DNA of 64,000 bases from the NCBI RefSeq assembly GCF_042684865.1, contig NZ_JBHUML010000005.1, positions 1 through 64,000 of the forward strand. The letters are read 5' to 3'. Positions 26,237 through 34,437 of this stretch are shown here, one piece after another (positions within the stretch are counted from its first letter, which is position 1; each line of letters starts with the position of its first letter). Made by a program: the position numbers and the translations under genes. Source of the DNA: Salibacterium lacus (GTDB lineage Bacteria > Bacillota > Bacilli > Bacillales > Marinococcaceae). The notes under the pieces are model-generated. The model made no database searches, was not told the origin of the DNA, and saw only the letters and a program-made list of their open reading frames with translations.

Positions 26237-26444
26237 TTGATTCAACCCCCTAAAGCTTATTGGAATGCCTTAGGCAGCCCAGCCGCCGTAGTCACTGGAT
26301 ATGACGACAGGCCTGTGACTTTGCGTCCCTGTCTTTCGACAGATTTGCCTTTTTCTCAAGGTTGGTTTTTGTGCATCGGTGTTTATGGTTCCCTTCTGCA
26401 GTGCCGACTCTTTTGTCACACGTTCTTTTTTCCTATCGGACGAT

Positions 26445-27341
26445 TTACATTGGCGCATCCGGTACAAGAAAAGGAATACGGGAAGGCAGATTATCAATAG
26501 CTGCCGGTGTTTTCATGTAAATCTCCCCGTCCGTATCTGCTTTCATTTGCTGCGGGGTATCAAGCTTTACGTGCCGGGCCTGATAATGTTTCACATCCGT
26601 GGGTTTAGGATCCCAGGCAAATGGATTTTTTGCCGTCAGGTATTCCCTCAGCAGCGATGCCCCGCCCTGGCTGACGATAAAAACATTGAACCAGCCGTCA
26701 TCCGCAACAATTCCCGGAAACGGAAGCTGTGATGCTCCGATAAAATTACCGTTAACGATAAGAACCATAACCCCTTCGTCCTCCACGGTCTCCCCGTCGA
26801 GTGTTAACTCAAACCCAAACGGCTCGGGGTTCGTGAATGTTTGAAGCGCACTAAGCAGGTAACTTACTTTTCCGAGCTTATTCTTCCAGTCTCCATTAAT
26901 ATTTTCCGAAGTCTGTGCAATCAGGCCGATTCCGTAAAAATTAGCAAAAAAGCGCTCATTCATCGTACCGATATCGATGTATCTCGTTGTTCCATTCATC
27001 AGGCTTTCAGCGGCTCTCTTTATATTTTGGGGGACAGCCAGCATCCTCGCAAAGTCATTACATGTTCCACCCGGAAGAATGCAGACCTTTGGCGGGTGTT
27101 CCAGGGCAGCAAGTCCGTTCACGCATTCATGAACCGTGCCGTCACCGCCCAATATAATAATGAGCTGATACTCATGCCCTTCTTCCTGCAGCACCTCCTC
27201 TGCGTGACCCTTGTACAGCGTTTTTCGGATAACCATTTCTTCAATATGACTGGTTAATATCCCTGCTGTGAGCTCGATATTTTTTTGAATAAATGACGGC
27301 CCGGCATTCCCATTGATGAGCATCAGTGCTTTTTCGTACAT
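26445..27341 (-). CDS. Diacylglycerol/lipid kinase family protein (YtlR/YegS type)
   Basis: ATP-dependent kinase of a lipid or sphingoid-like substrate, membrane-associated in the cytosol. The 298-aa protein has the DAGK catalytic block LGGDGTVHECVNGLA and LPGGTCNDFARML, then the C-terminal beta-sandwich with GVMVLIVNGNFIGASQLPFPGI. ATG 27341 has AAGGATG about 8 nt upstream; the ATG at 27350 overlaps that site. B. subtilis YtlR is similar in size and unassigned; the substrate is unknown. Confidence 0.82.
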   Translation of the reverse strand: MYEKALMLINGNAGPSFIQKNIELTAGILTSHIEEMVIRKTLYKGHAEEVLQEEGHEYQLIIILGGDGTVHECVNGLAALEHPPKVCILPGGTCNDFARMLAVPQNIKRAAESLMNGTTRYIDIGTMNERFFANFYGIGLIAQTSENINGDWKNKLGKVSYLLSALQTFTNPEPFGFELTLDGETVEDEGVMVLIVNGNFIGASQLPFPGIVADDGWFNVFIVSQGGASLLREYLTAKNPFAWDPKPTDVKHYQARHVKLDTPQQMKADTDGEIYMKTPAAIDNLPSRIPFLVPDAPM

Positions 27342-27428
27342 TCCGTTCATCCTTCTGCAAAGTAATCTTCACTTTAATGTAACCTTCAAAATGATGTTTG
27401 TAAACTCAGTCGACCAGCTTCGACAAAA

Positions 27429-27460
27429 AGCTCCCATTCCACATAAGGAAATGGGAGACG
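27429..27460 (-). terminator. Terminator of the DUF2325-linked gene pair
   Basis: On the minus strand CTCCCATTTCC pairs with GGAATGGGAG, followed by a T-run. Confidence 0.75.
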
Positions 27461-27489
27461 TTATGGATATTTTCACCAGATGATATGTC

Positions 27490-27978
27490 TTATGGGATGT
27501 ATTTTCTGCGGCAGAAGCGCTCTCCCGAAAGTGGATCGCAAGCTGTGAGCGTCCAGGATATGTCAGGAAAATTCTGCTCCAATGCGTGTACCGCGCGGAA
27601 GAGAAGATAATCCTTGTGCTCTTTTGTACCGTCGATAAACATCCATGCTTCTGCTCTCTTCTGTTCGTAAAGCATACACCCTGCAACGAGTACATCTTCC
27701 ACCTGTTCCTGGAAGTATTCCCCGGGGAGAGGAAAAGCGGAGAAGAGTTTCAGCAATTCATCCATAATAACAGGAAGAGAAACTATATACTGATAAATAT
27801 CAGAAAATTGGTCAACGGAAACGAGTTTCCAGTTTCTTTTCATCAAACGCAGCAGCTCAGCGGATGTACGTTTATCTCCGGCGGCAAGTGTCTCCAGTAC
27901 CATGTTAAAATAGCTCTGCACGCTGCAGCCCGGGCTTTTCTGCATAGCATGCTGCATGTATTCCGGTTCCTCGTTCAT
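27490..27978 (-). CDS. Unknown protein co-transcribed with DUF2325 gene, Fur-linked
   Basis: A 162-aa soluble protein starting MNEEPEYMQHAMQKSPGCSV, largely helical in the first two thirds, with cysteines near residues 18 and 105 and a C-terminal ACDPLSGERFCRRKYIP containing two more. No family is recognised. ATG 27978 has GGGGAGG about 7 nt upstream. It follows the DUF2325 gene by 20 nt and shares its Fur box, so iron-regulated expression is expected. The cysteines would suit a metal or redox role, but this is inference. Confidence 0.65.
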   Translation of the reverse strand: MNEEPEYMQHAMQKSPGCSVQSYFNMVLETLAAGDKRTSAELLRLMKRNWKLVSVDQFSDIYQYIVSLPVIMDELLKLFSAFPLPGEYFQEQVEDVLVAGCMLYEQKRAEAWMFIDGTKEHKDYLLFRAVHALEQNFPDISWTLTACDPLSGERFCRRKYIP

Positions 27979-27998
27979 CGGTATTCCTCCCCGGCTGA

Positions 27999-28322
27999 TT
28001 ATTGTGACATATTCTTGATTGCCGGACATTTCCGGCAGATTTCCTCTGAGTTTACGAGTGTTTTATAGATGGAACACCACGACCGCTTTGCGTAACAGAC
28101 AGGAACGTTCTGTTCTTTTGCCTTGCGCTTGAGTTTGTCCGTCATGTTGTGATTGATAAAGTCAGTGAGAATCAATATCAGATCCACGTGTTCAGGAATG
28201 CTTTTATGCACCATTTTCACTTTTCTGCCGCTCACATGGGAAATATCCTGAAATCCCGCCTCCTGCAGCCGCTTCGGTATGGCACCCAACTTGTCCGCCC
28301 CTACAATCATTAACGTATCCAA
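27999..28322 (-). CDS. DUF2325 domain protein, Fur-regulated
   Basis: A 107-aa protein with the DUF2325 pattern: N-terminal MDTLMIVGADKLGAIPKRL, central VDLILILTDFINHNMTDKLKRKAKEQNVPV and a C-terminal cysteine cluster SWCSIYKTLVNSEEICRKC. The family is a Rossmann-like domain of unknown function. ATG 28322 has GGAGGT at good distance. A near-perfect Fur box lies 23-37 nt upstream, so the gene should respond to iron limitation. Confidence 0.8.
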   Translation of the reverse strand: MDTLMIVGADKLGAIPKRLQEAGFQDISHVSGRKVKMVHKSIPEHVDLILILTDFINHNMTDKLKRKAKEQNVPVCYAKRSWCSIYKTLVNSEEICRKCPAIKNMSQ

Positions 28323-28344
28323 CGGAAAGCACCTCCGACAATAA

Positions 28345-28359
28345 TGATAATCATTCTCA
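28345..28359. promoter_or_regulatory. Fur box upstream of the DUF2325 operon
   Basis: TGATAATCATTCTCA matches the 7-1-7 Fur consensus at 13 of 14 positions. Confidence 0.82.
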
Positions 28360-28487
28360 ATAATTCTTACCTAAAGTCTATTGGTTTTCTTTTCCGTTGT
28401 CAACAAGAAAAGCGAAAGCGCCCGTATCTCAGAAAATCCTTGTACGGACGGAACGTACCGGCGCCTTAACATTCCTTTCTTACAAAA

Positions 28488-29094
28488 GAGTCTGGCACAA
28501 AAGGACATGAAGCGGTAGATAACACGAATGTTCCGGTTGCTTTCTGCTCCGAACAGCACGAGGCACGGGCTCTTTGCTGCGTTGGCCCGTTCGTTTTCCC
28601 GCTGAATGCAACGTAGATTCGTCCCTGATGACGTTTACGGGTGGACGAAACCCTCTAAAGTGCTTTATGAATCATGCATGATGACGTTTTGATGGGAGCG
28701 GACCCTCTAAAGTGCCTCATGAGCCATGTCCAGCGACGTTTAAGAGGCTGCATGATCCCCCAAAGTGCCTTATGACACATTCCCGACGAATGTCCCTACA
28801 CCCAACCTGAACGCCACAAACAAACGCTTCCATTTTATACAAACCACCGTCCATCCAACCTGCCTTTTTCTGCATCCATACGGCCGGGATCGTCGGTTTC
28901 GACAAGCCGCTGATCCGATGCGCGGGGTCGTGCCCGGGGCAAAGAAAACACGGCGAATCGATGCCACCCTTGTGCTCCGGAGTAAAAGCGAAGCATGTTG
29001 GCGCAGCGGCTGGTCTCAGCTACGAAAAATACCGAACGATTTTTTTTAAATCGTTCGGTATTTTTCTATCTTATAGAAGTTTTGTCCCAAACTC
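28488..29094. repeat. Dispersed element with GAGTyTGrGACAAAA termini (copy B, 607 bp)
   Basis: The termini GAGTCTGGCACAAAA and TTTTGTCCCAAACTC are inverted repeats. The left end (GACATGAAGCGGTAGATAACACGAAT) is the inverse of the right end of the copy at 63619-63899, and the right end carries the same hairpin (ATACCGAACGATTT / AAATCGTTCGGTAT). The middle is different and holds a ~52-nt tandem repeat. No credible ORF or transposase is present. The region 28360-29099 otherwise contains no gene. Confidence 0.7.
28627..28784. repeat. Three ~53-nt tandem repeats inside element copy B
   Basis: Units start at 28627, 28680 and 28732, each opening with GAyGACGTTT or AGCGACGTTT and containing CTAAAGTGCyTyATGA or its variant CAAAGTGCCTTATGA. 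A further truncated start (CCGACGAA) follows. The units diverge too much to be recent. Confidence 0.65.
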
Positions 29095-29099
29095 GACTG

Positions 29100-30938
29100 T
29101 TATTCATCATGTTGTTCATGGGACGTTTCATTGGCTTCCAGCAACTTGACCGGCGGTACCATGCAGATAATCGTATCACCGGCTTCCGGTTTCAGCGGTG
29201 CCTCGCTCGTAAAGAAATCAAACTTGCCGGTAGGTTTAAAATTAAGAATCGGCAGTGTATCCGCCTGAATATCCTTCAGAAATGTTTTATACGTATACTG
29301 CTTGGAAAGCCTCGTCTGCACAAAATAGTATCCTTGTTCAATCTTGCGGTTCAGTTCGGTATAGGTAGCGCCTTTTTCAAACAGAATGCGTCCGCCGATC
29401 CGCAGGACCAGATCATCCGGATGTTCTTTGTCCGGATCGTGCCAGCTGAGCTGGAAAAGGTCATTCCGGCCGATATCCGGAACAAACGTCGTACAGACCA
29501 AAGAATTGTAGGAATCTTTATCCGTTGCAGCAATTAATTTTTCGTACGGGGTTAGATCCAGGTAATACTCCGTCTGCTCCGACAAAATTTCGCCCCGGTA
29601 ATACGGTACCCCTTCCGCTCTTGCATGAAACAGCTGCTCAAACGACGTATCTGTGATAAGAACCGGAATGTTCATCGATTTCAACGTTTTGGCAAGGGCT
29701 GTCGTAAAAGCACTGCCGCCTACGATAATCACCCCGGGTTTTCCTTCCAGTGACAGCCCCAGCTTCCGGGCCAGTGCTCCAATGGAGAAACCATGCGCAC
29801 ATACCGTGGCGAACACAAGCGCAAAGGTCAGCGGTGTAACGATAGAAGCCCCCGGGTAGCCTGCCTGCTCCAGCACGTTTGCAAAATAGCCGGCAACCGT
29901 CAGCGCCACAATGCCGCGCGGGGCAATCCAGCCGACCAGGGCTTTTTCCTTAAACGACAGCTCCGTGTTGATCGTGGAAAGCCAAATCGACAGAGGACGC
30001 ACAATGACCAGCATTAACAGGACATACGTCATAATCCTTGGATCAAACACCTGAAGCAGCGTGGCCCGGTCCAGGGAAGCGGTAATCATAATAAAGATTC
30101 CGGATAGGAGCAGCACCGAGATATTTTCTTTAAAGTGTCTCATGTCGCTCAGGGAAGCAATGTGCATATTTGCCATCGTCATCCCCATCGCTGTCACCGC
30201 AAGCAGCCCGGTTTCATGCATGACTTCATCGGCCACAGCAAAGCAGGCGATCACAACAGTAAAAACAATCGGTGACTTTAAAAACTCAGGCACAAATCCC
30301 GTCTCAAACATCCAGCCGATGCCGCGTCCACATGCCCAGCCTATGGCAATGGCAAACAGGGAGGCAAGAAAGAACAGGAGAAGCGCGCCTGCCGTTACAG
30401 AATCCACCGTTAGAAATTGAATGATTTCAAATGCAAAAACGGCCAGAAGCGCTCCCAGAGGATCGACTACCACCCCTTCCCATTTCAAAATCGCGGCCGG
30501 GCGGGCCTTCAGTTTGGCCTGGCGCAGAAGCGGGAGAATGACAGTAGGTCCTGTAACAATAAAAAGTCCTCCGATGACGAAGGAAACGGCCCATGATAAA
30601 TCGGCCACAAAATAAGCGGTCAATGAACCGAAAATCCAGGCCAGAAAAGCCCCCAATGTAATAATCCGGTATACTGACTTCCCCAGACCCCGGATTTCCC
30701 TGTAATCCAGGTTCAGACTTCCCTCAAATAAGATGATGGCTACAGCTACTGATATAATAGGATTAAACAGCGTACCAAAATCCTCACTCGGCGTCATGAC
30801 ACCAAAAATCGGACCGACCAAAAGACCCGCCACCGACATGACGACAATCGCCGGCATGCGAAAACGCCATGCAAACCACTGTGACCCTATCCCAAGTACT
30901 CCAATCAGCATTAGGTGGGACAAAATTGAATCAAACAT
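29100..30938 (-). CDS. Cation:proton antiporter (CPA1/NhaP-like) with C-terminal regulatory domain
   Basis: Electroneutral Na+/H+ (or K+/H+) exchange in the cytoplasmic membrane. The 612-aa protein has twelve or so spans (1-400) with VSVAVAIILFEGSLNLDYREI, TGPTVILPLLRQAKL and the acidic motif VVVDPLGALLAV, then a TrkA-N-like Rossmann domain (GVIIVGGSAFTTALAKTLKSM) and a TrkA-C-like tail (GDTIICMVPP). The start ATG 30938 (MFDSILSHLM) has GAGG 8 nt upstream; the open frame continues another 72 codons without a site. Fits a salt- or alkali-adapted host. Confidence 0.88.
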   Translation of the reverse strand: MFDSILSHLMLIGVLGIGSQWFAWRFRMPAIVVMSVAGLLVGPIFGVMTPSEDFGTLFNPIISVAVAIILFEGSLNLDYREIRGLGKSVYRIITLGAFLAWIFGSLTAYFVADLSWAVSFVIGGLFIVTGPTVILPLLRQAKLKARPAAILKWEGVVVDPLGALLAVFAFEIIQFLTVDSVTAGALLLFFLASLFAIAIGWACGRGIGWMFETGFVPEFLKSPIVFTVVIACFAVADEVMHETGLLAVTAMGMTMANMHIASLSDMRHFKENISVLLLSGIFIMITASLDRATLLQVFDPRIMTYVLLMLVIVRPLSIWLSTINTELSFKEKALVGWIAPRGIVALTVAGYFANVLEQAGYPGASIVTPLTFALVFATVCAHGFSIGALARKLGLSLEGKPGVIIVGGSAFTTALAKTLKSMNIPVLITDTSFEQLFHARAEGVPYYRGEILSEQTEYYLDLTPYEKLIAATDKDSYNSLVCTTFVPDIGRNDLFQLSWHDPDKEHPDDLVLRIGGRILFEKGATYTELNRKIEQGYYFVQTRLSKQYTYKTFLKDIQADTLPILNFKPTGKFDFFTSEAPLKPEAGDTIICMVPPVKLLEANETSHEQHDE

Positions 30939-31158
30939 ATCAGGTTCCTCTCTCTCTTTCGTGTGACATGAAAACAGCGCTTCAGCCGGCAGTTCCCTCT
31001 TTTTTTCAAGCGCTGCAGATACATCCGATATGCAGACAGCGGTATGCTGTAGTGCAAATGACGTGTTTATATGTGAAATGATATACGTGTATGTCGTTGT
31101 TCGTGTGATGATGCCCGAAACAAAACAATACAACACCAAAAGGGTTTTTTTCAATCCA

Positions 31159-31187
31159 TTGGCTTTGATTCATAAAAACTTTACAAT
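31159..31187 (+). promoter_or_regulatory. Promoter of the peroxiredoxin-like selenoprotein gene
   Basis: TTGGCT and TACAAT are separated by exactly 17 nt, 30 nt upstream of the GTG start. Confidence 0.65.
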
Positions 31188-31217
31188 GGAGTGTAGATGA
31201 AATGAGGAGGTTGAGTA

Positions 31218-31778
31218 GTGGATACCGACTATATACTGAAAAAAACAGACGGTGCGGACTGCCACCTGGAAAACAGAATAGCCGGGACACCGGCGTTTGT
31301 TATTTTTCTCCGCCACCCCGGATGACCATACTGCAGAGATTTTCTCGCGCAGTTGCGTGAGCATGCAGACGATTTCCAGCAGAAACACGGTGTGAAACTA
31401 ATTACCATTTTCCCGGCTTCTGTTACGCTGCTTTCCCAATTTGAAGAAGCGTACGGCCCTTACCCGTTTCCTTTATATGCCGATCCGGATAAAGAAGCAT
31501 TCCAGGGCTTTGGGCATCAAAGCATGAACCGGGTGAAACTGCTCGGCAAGGCTGTTCTCGGATCACTCACCGGGAAAGTCAAAGATATGCTCCCCCAGGA
31601 GAAGGATAAACGAAAAGTTGTCAAAGCCTCCATGCAGAAATCAGACGTATTCATTCAGGGAGGCGCGTGGTTATTTGATGCCAAAAGCAGGCTTCAATGG
31701 AAGCATATTGATGATTCTCCGGAAAACCACGCTTCCATCGAAGAGCTGAAACAGGCAGCCGACAAATATATAACGTAA
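31218..31778 (+). CDS. Peroxiredoxin-like (Prx-like2/SelL-related) protein with in-frame TGA, probable selenoprotein
   Basis: Thioredoxin-fold redox protein of 186 aa if TGA at 31323-31325 is read as selenocysteine. Starting from GTG 31218 (GAGGAGG 7 nt upstream) the frame reads to ...VIFLRHPG, then TGA, then PYCRDFLAQLREHADD in the same frame to 31778. Prx-like2 relatives have CxxC here (RHFGCPFC type), so TGA stands exactly for the first redox Cys, giving U36-P-Y-C39. A bacterial SECIS-like hairpin follows (see 31331-31368). Later blocks LITIFPAS and FPLYADPDKEAFQGFG are family-typical. Automatic annotation would call a 141-aa truncated gene starting at TTG 31353. A pseudogene with Cys to stop is the alternative. 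Confidence 0.8.
31331..31368 (+). promoter_or_regulatory. Candidate bacterial SECIS element
   Basis: Directly downstream of the in-frame TGA, an outer stem CTGCA/TGCAG (31331-35 with 31364-68), an internal loop, and an inner 7-bp stem CTCGCGC/GCGTGAG (31344-50 with 31355-61) enclose the loop AGTT. The loop begins 25 nt after TGA and has G at position 2, within the published bacterial SECIS rules (spacing 16-37 nt, stem 4-16 bp, G in the first two loop bases). Confidence 0.65.
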
Positions 31779-31796
31779 AGCGGGGCTTATCCCGTA

Positions 31797-32354
31797 TTAA
31801 TATTCGTTAATCTGTTCTTCTATTTTTTCCCCAAGATGACGTCCGGGTTCATCCAAAAAACAGGATATCCGGGCGCCTTCTTTCACTTCTTTAATCGAAA
31901 CAGCCGTTCCATCCTCCTGCAGCATAAAGACACTCTCAGCATCCTGCAGCACAGCTGACAAACGAACTCCGCCGGCGTTCACCTCGATTCGTACCAGGTC
32001 GCGTTTTTCCATCTTCACCCTTCCGACAGGAACCCCTTTTGATTCCGCTCCATTGTAAACGATCAGTGTATCTCCGCCGCGTACTTCTTCGAGGTAGCGG
32101 GTGCTGCCCTGTTGATACAGGTATTGGTGCAGGCCGCCTGCGTTAATCCGGAACGAACGAGGCGGATATGTATTTGACTCCCGGTTTTCCGACAGAAGAA
32201 GCACGTATCCGTGACCGGTGTTGCCCGCCAGTACTCCTTCAGTCGGGGTCAAAATATCCGCTGTATCGATGCATACCCTTGTGCCCTGACCAATCGGCGT
32301 TATCTTTTCTACCGTTCCATAGGTTAAGCTCTCTTTGCTTTCTTCGTTCGGCAC
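31797..32354 (-). CDS. 3-dehydroquinate synthase II-like protein, C-terminal domain only
   Basis: A 185-aa protein matching the C-terminal half of archaeal-type 3-dehydroquinate synthase (DHQS II): VCIDTADILTPTEGVLAGNT, ENRESNTYPPRSFRINAGGLHQYL, TRYLEEVRGGDTLIVYN, VGRVKMEKRDLVRIEV, VLQDAESVFMLQEDG and GRHLGEKIEEQI. Full enzymes are about 320-380 aa; the N-terminal half is absent, so enzyme activity as in archaea is doubtful. GTG 32354 has AAAGGAAG upstream. It directly follows a small membrane protein gene, possibly co-transcribed. An N-terminal truncation or a standalone domain family are both possible. Confidence 0.75.
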   Translation of the reverse strand: MPNEESKESLTYGTVEKITPIGQGTRVCIDTADILTPTEGVLAGNTGHGYVLLLSENRESNTYPPRSFRINAGGLHQYLYQQGSTRYLEEVRGGDTLIVYNGAESKGVPVGRVKMEKRDLVRIEVNAGGVRLSAVLQDAESVFMLQEDGTAVSIKEVKEGARISCFLDEPGRHLGEKIEEQINEY

Positions 32355-32382
32355 ATCGATCTTCCTTTCTGCGTTTTCATGA

Positions 32383-32577
32383 TCACGTAGAGTCCTGTTC
32401 CATTTCCCGGATAATACCGCGCTTGAATTCACGTACAACGACCACTGCAAATCCGGCTGTCATCAGGACTGTTACCATATCGGGTGCGCCGGCAATCGTC
32501 ACCGCGAATGAAGTTAATACCTGAAACATCAGTAGAATAAACCAGATACCGGTCATGATTTTTAATATGTTTTTCAC
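32383..32577 (-). CDS. Small two-span membrane protein
   Basis: A 64-aa protein starting at GTG 32577 (GAAGGTG 7 nt upstream) and reading MKNILKIMTGIWFILLMF, with two hydrophobic segments (about 6-27 and 32-48) and a basic, charged tail REFKRGIIREMEQDST. It ends 28 nt before the DHQS II-like gene, so a two-gene unit is likely. No family recognised. Confidence 0.6.
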   Translation of the reverse strand: MKNILKIMTGIWFILLMFQVLTSFAVTIAGAPDMVTVLMTAGFAVVVVREFKRGIIREMEQDST

Positions 32578-32819
32578 CTGTAATCACCTTCGTTATTCCT
32601 TTTTCAACCTATACACAGTATAACGCACCTTCTTTTATTCATCATCTTTTTTCAGAGAAAACATGACTGTTTTTTCCTTTTGTTTTCAGACAGATCAGGA
32701 TGGACCGAGGATGCGTTTCTGGTTATATACCTCCAGTAATAACAGGCATTTGATACATGTTGGCACTGGAATAAAAAAAGAGCGGGATGGCAAGGATGGT
32801 CATGAAGGAGGACGAAACG

Positions 32820-33452
32820 ATGTTTAAAAAAGGTAAAAGTCTGATCGCTGCCGCAGTGTTAGCCGCAGCTGCCGGATGTGCTCCGCCTGAAGAGGAAAGC
32901 ATGCCGGAACAGGAAGCAGAAGAAGTCTCTTCCGACCACCCTTCTGTGCAGAACAGCCCCATCGCAGAAGCCGAAATGATAAATACAGAAGAAACAGAAA
33001 TCGGGCACGTCCGTTTTTATGAAAAAAAGGACGGAGTCATGATGCAGGCTTCTTTTGAGAAAGGAGTTCCGGAAGGGTTTCACGGATTTCATATTCATGA
33101 AACCGGGCTTTGTGAAGCAAATGCAGAAGACGGGCCGTTCACCACTGCCGGAGGTCATTTCAATCCCGGCGGCACAAGCCACGGCTCCCACGTGGGGGAT
33201 ATGCCGTCGCTGTATGGAATGACCAACGGCTCCGCCTACCTTGCGGGCGCACTCGACCGGATCACACCGGAGCAGCTGGTCAACGAAAATCTTGCTGTCA
33301 TTCTCCACGACGGACCGAACAATTTTGCCAATATTCCAGACCGCTACATTCAAGCTGAAACGGGTGAGCCCGGTCCTGACAAGCAGACGCTCATGACAGG
33401 AGACTCCGGCAGCAGAATATCATGCGGCGTTGTTAAACCTGCCGGCGCCTGA
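32820..33452 (+). CDS. Cu/Zn superoxide dismutase-like lipoprotein (SodC/YojM type)
   Basis: Extracytoplasmic superoxide-dismutase family lipoprotein of 210 aa. Lipobox AAGC near residue 20, acidic linker, then the SOD fold: GFHGFHIHETGLC with the HxH pair, GGHFNPGGTSHGSHVGDMP with bridging and zinc histidines and the Asp, and ILHDGPNNF with a further His. B. subtilis YojM lacks two copper ligands; here all four candidate histidines appear present, so dismutase activity is plausible. ATG 32820 has AAGGAGG 7 nt upstream. Confidence 0.85.
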   Translation: MFKKGKSLIAAAVLAAAAGCAPPEEESMPEQEAEEVSSDHPSVQNSPIAEAEMINTEETEIGHVRFYEKKDGVMMQASFEKGVPEGFHGFHIHETGLCEANAEDGPFTTAGGHFNPGGTSHGSHVGDMPSLYGMTNGSAYLAGALDRITPEQLVNENLAVILHDGPNNFANIPDRYIQAETGEPGPDKQTLMTGDSGSRISCGVVKPAGA

Positions 33453-33467
33453 TCCATCCACCCAGCC

Positions 33468-33508
33468 AATCCCCATCCGCAGCCTGCTCTGCGGGCGGGG
33501 GATTTTTT
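33468..33508 (+). terminator. Terminator of the sodC-like gene
   Basis: CCCC-TCCGCAG pairs with CTGCGG-CGGGG, followed by seven T. Confidence 0.8.
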
Positions 33509-33548
33509 TCGTCCAATGACAAAGTGCGTCCGGCCGGGAGACCCAGAC

Positions 33549-33577
33549 AAAAAAAGCCGTCACAAAAACCGTGACAG
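33549..33577 (-). terminator. Terminator of the terC-like gene
   Basis: On the minus strand GCTGTCAC pairs with GTGACGGC (one wobble) and is followed by seven T. Confidence 0.75.
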
Positions 33578-33578
33578 C

Positions 33579-34367
33579 TCAGGCCGGGGACCCTTTTTCA
33601 TCATCGTTTTCTTTTTTACCGGAAAGAAACCAGCCGCCAAGCGCTATTAGAACGAGCACGCTGTAAAACGTAATTTTCCACGGGGTGGATTCGGCAAACG
33701 CTTCCGGCAGGACAGCCAGTGCCGGATGCGCAAGTGTGTAAATGGCAAGTTTAATGCCGACCCAGCCGACAATCATAAAAGCAGCGATTTCAAGCCCCGG
33801 ACGCTGCTTAAGCAGTTTCACAAACAATGTTGCCGCAAAGCGCATGATGATAACACCGATCAGCCCGCCTGTTAAAATGATGATGAATTTGCCTCCGTCG
33901 AGACCGCCGATATTGCCGATCGGCGTATTCGGGAGGGTAACAGCAAGGGCGACCGCAGCGAGAATAGAGTCAACAGCAAACGCGATATCCGCGATTTCCA
34001 CTTTCAACACGGTGCCCCAGAAGCCGGCCGCACCGGCTTTCTTTTCTTCGGCCTTTTCTTCCGGGGACTTATCTTTTTTCAGCCAGACTTTCCGTACGAT
34101 ATGATTTCCAGCCATGAATAAGAGATACAATGCGCCGGCAGCCTGAACCTGCCAGACATCGACGAGAAACGATATGACAAACAGCGACGCAAAACGAAAC
34201 ACAAATGCTCCGGCCAATCCGTAAAAAAGGGCTTTTTTCCGCTGTTTTTCCGGAAGTCCTTTTACCATAATTGCCAGAACGAGCGCGTTATCGGCAGCCA
34301 GGATGCCTTCCAGCACAATCAGGACAAGCAGCACCCAGCCGTATTCCATCAATACTCCTGCTTCCAT
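33579..34367 (-). CDS. TerC-family integral membrane protein (YkoY-like)
   Basis: A 262-aa membrane protein with about seven spans. Conserved acidic membrane residues are visible in LEGILAADNALVLAIMV and VEIADIAFAVDSILAAVAL, the paired TerC motifs linked to manganese export (MeeF/YkoY). ATG 34367 has AAGGA 8 nt upstream; ATG 34373 is adjacent to that site and less likely. I see no yybP-ykoY riboswitch in the 70 bases before it, unlike many manganese-controlled members. Confidence 0.82.
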   Translation of the reverse strand: MEAGVLMEYGWVLLVLIVLEGILAADNALVLAIMVKGLPEKQRKKALFYGLAGAFVFRFASLFVISFLVDVWQVQAAGALYLLFMAGNHIVRKVWLKKDKSPEEKAEEKKAGAAGFWGTVLKVEIADIAFAVDSILAAVALAVTLPNTPIGNIGGLDGGKFIIILTGGLIGVIIMRFAATLFVKLLKQRPGLEIAAFMIVGWVGIKLAIYTLAHPALAVLPEAFAESTPWKITFYSVLVLIALGGWFLSGKKENDDEKGSPA

Positions 34368-34437
34368 AATCATCTTCCTTCATCAATACTCTCCCTAGGT
34401 TACCTTCTCAGGGTTAAGTTTATGCAGAGCAGGCGTA

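Noticed and set aside
28765..29049. 94-aa plus-strand ORF in element copy B
   Set aside because: No ribosome binding site, no similarity, and it runs through the terminal hairpin of the repeat element.
31323..31353. Peroxiredoxin gene starting at TTG 31353, or a frameshifted pseudogene
   Set aside because: The downstream frame is the same as that of the upstream segment, only TGA interrupts it, and a TTG start would remove the redox site and has no ribosome binding site.
34368..34437. yybP-ykoY manganese riboswitch before the terC-like gene
   Set aside because: Only about 70 bases are available and the conserved riboswitch core is not there.
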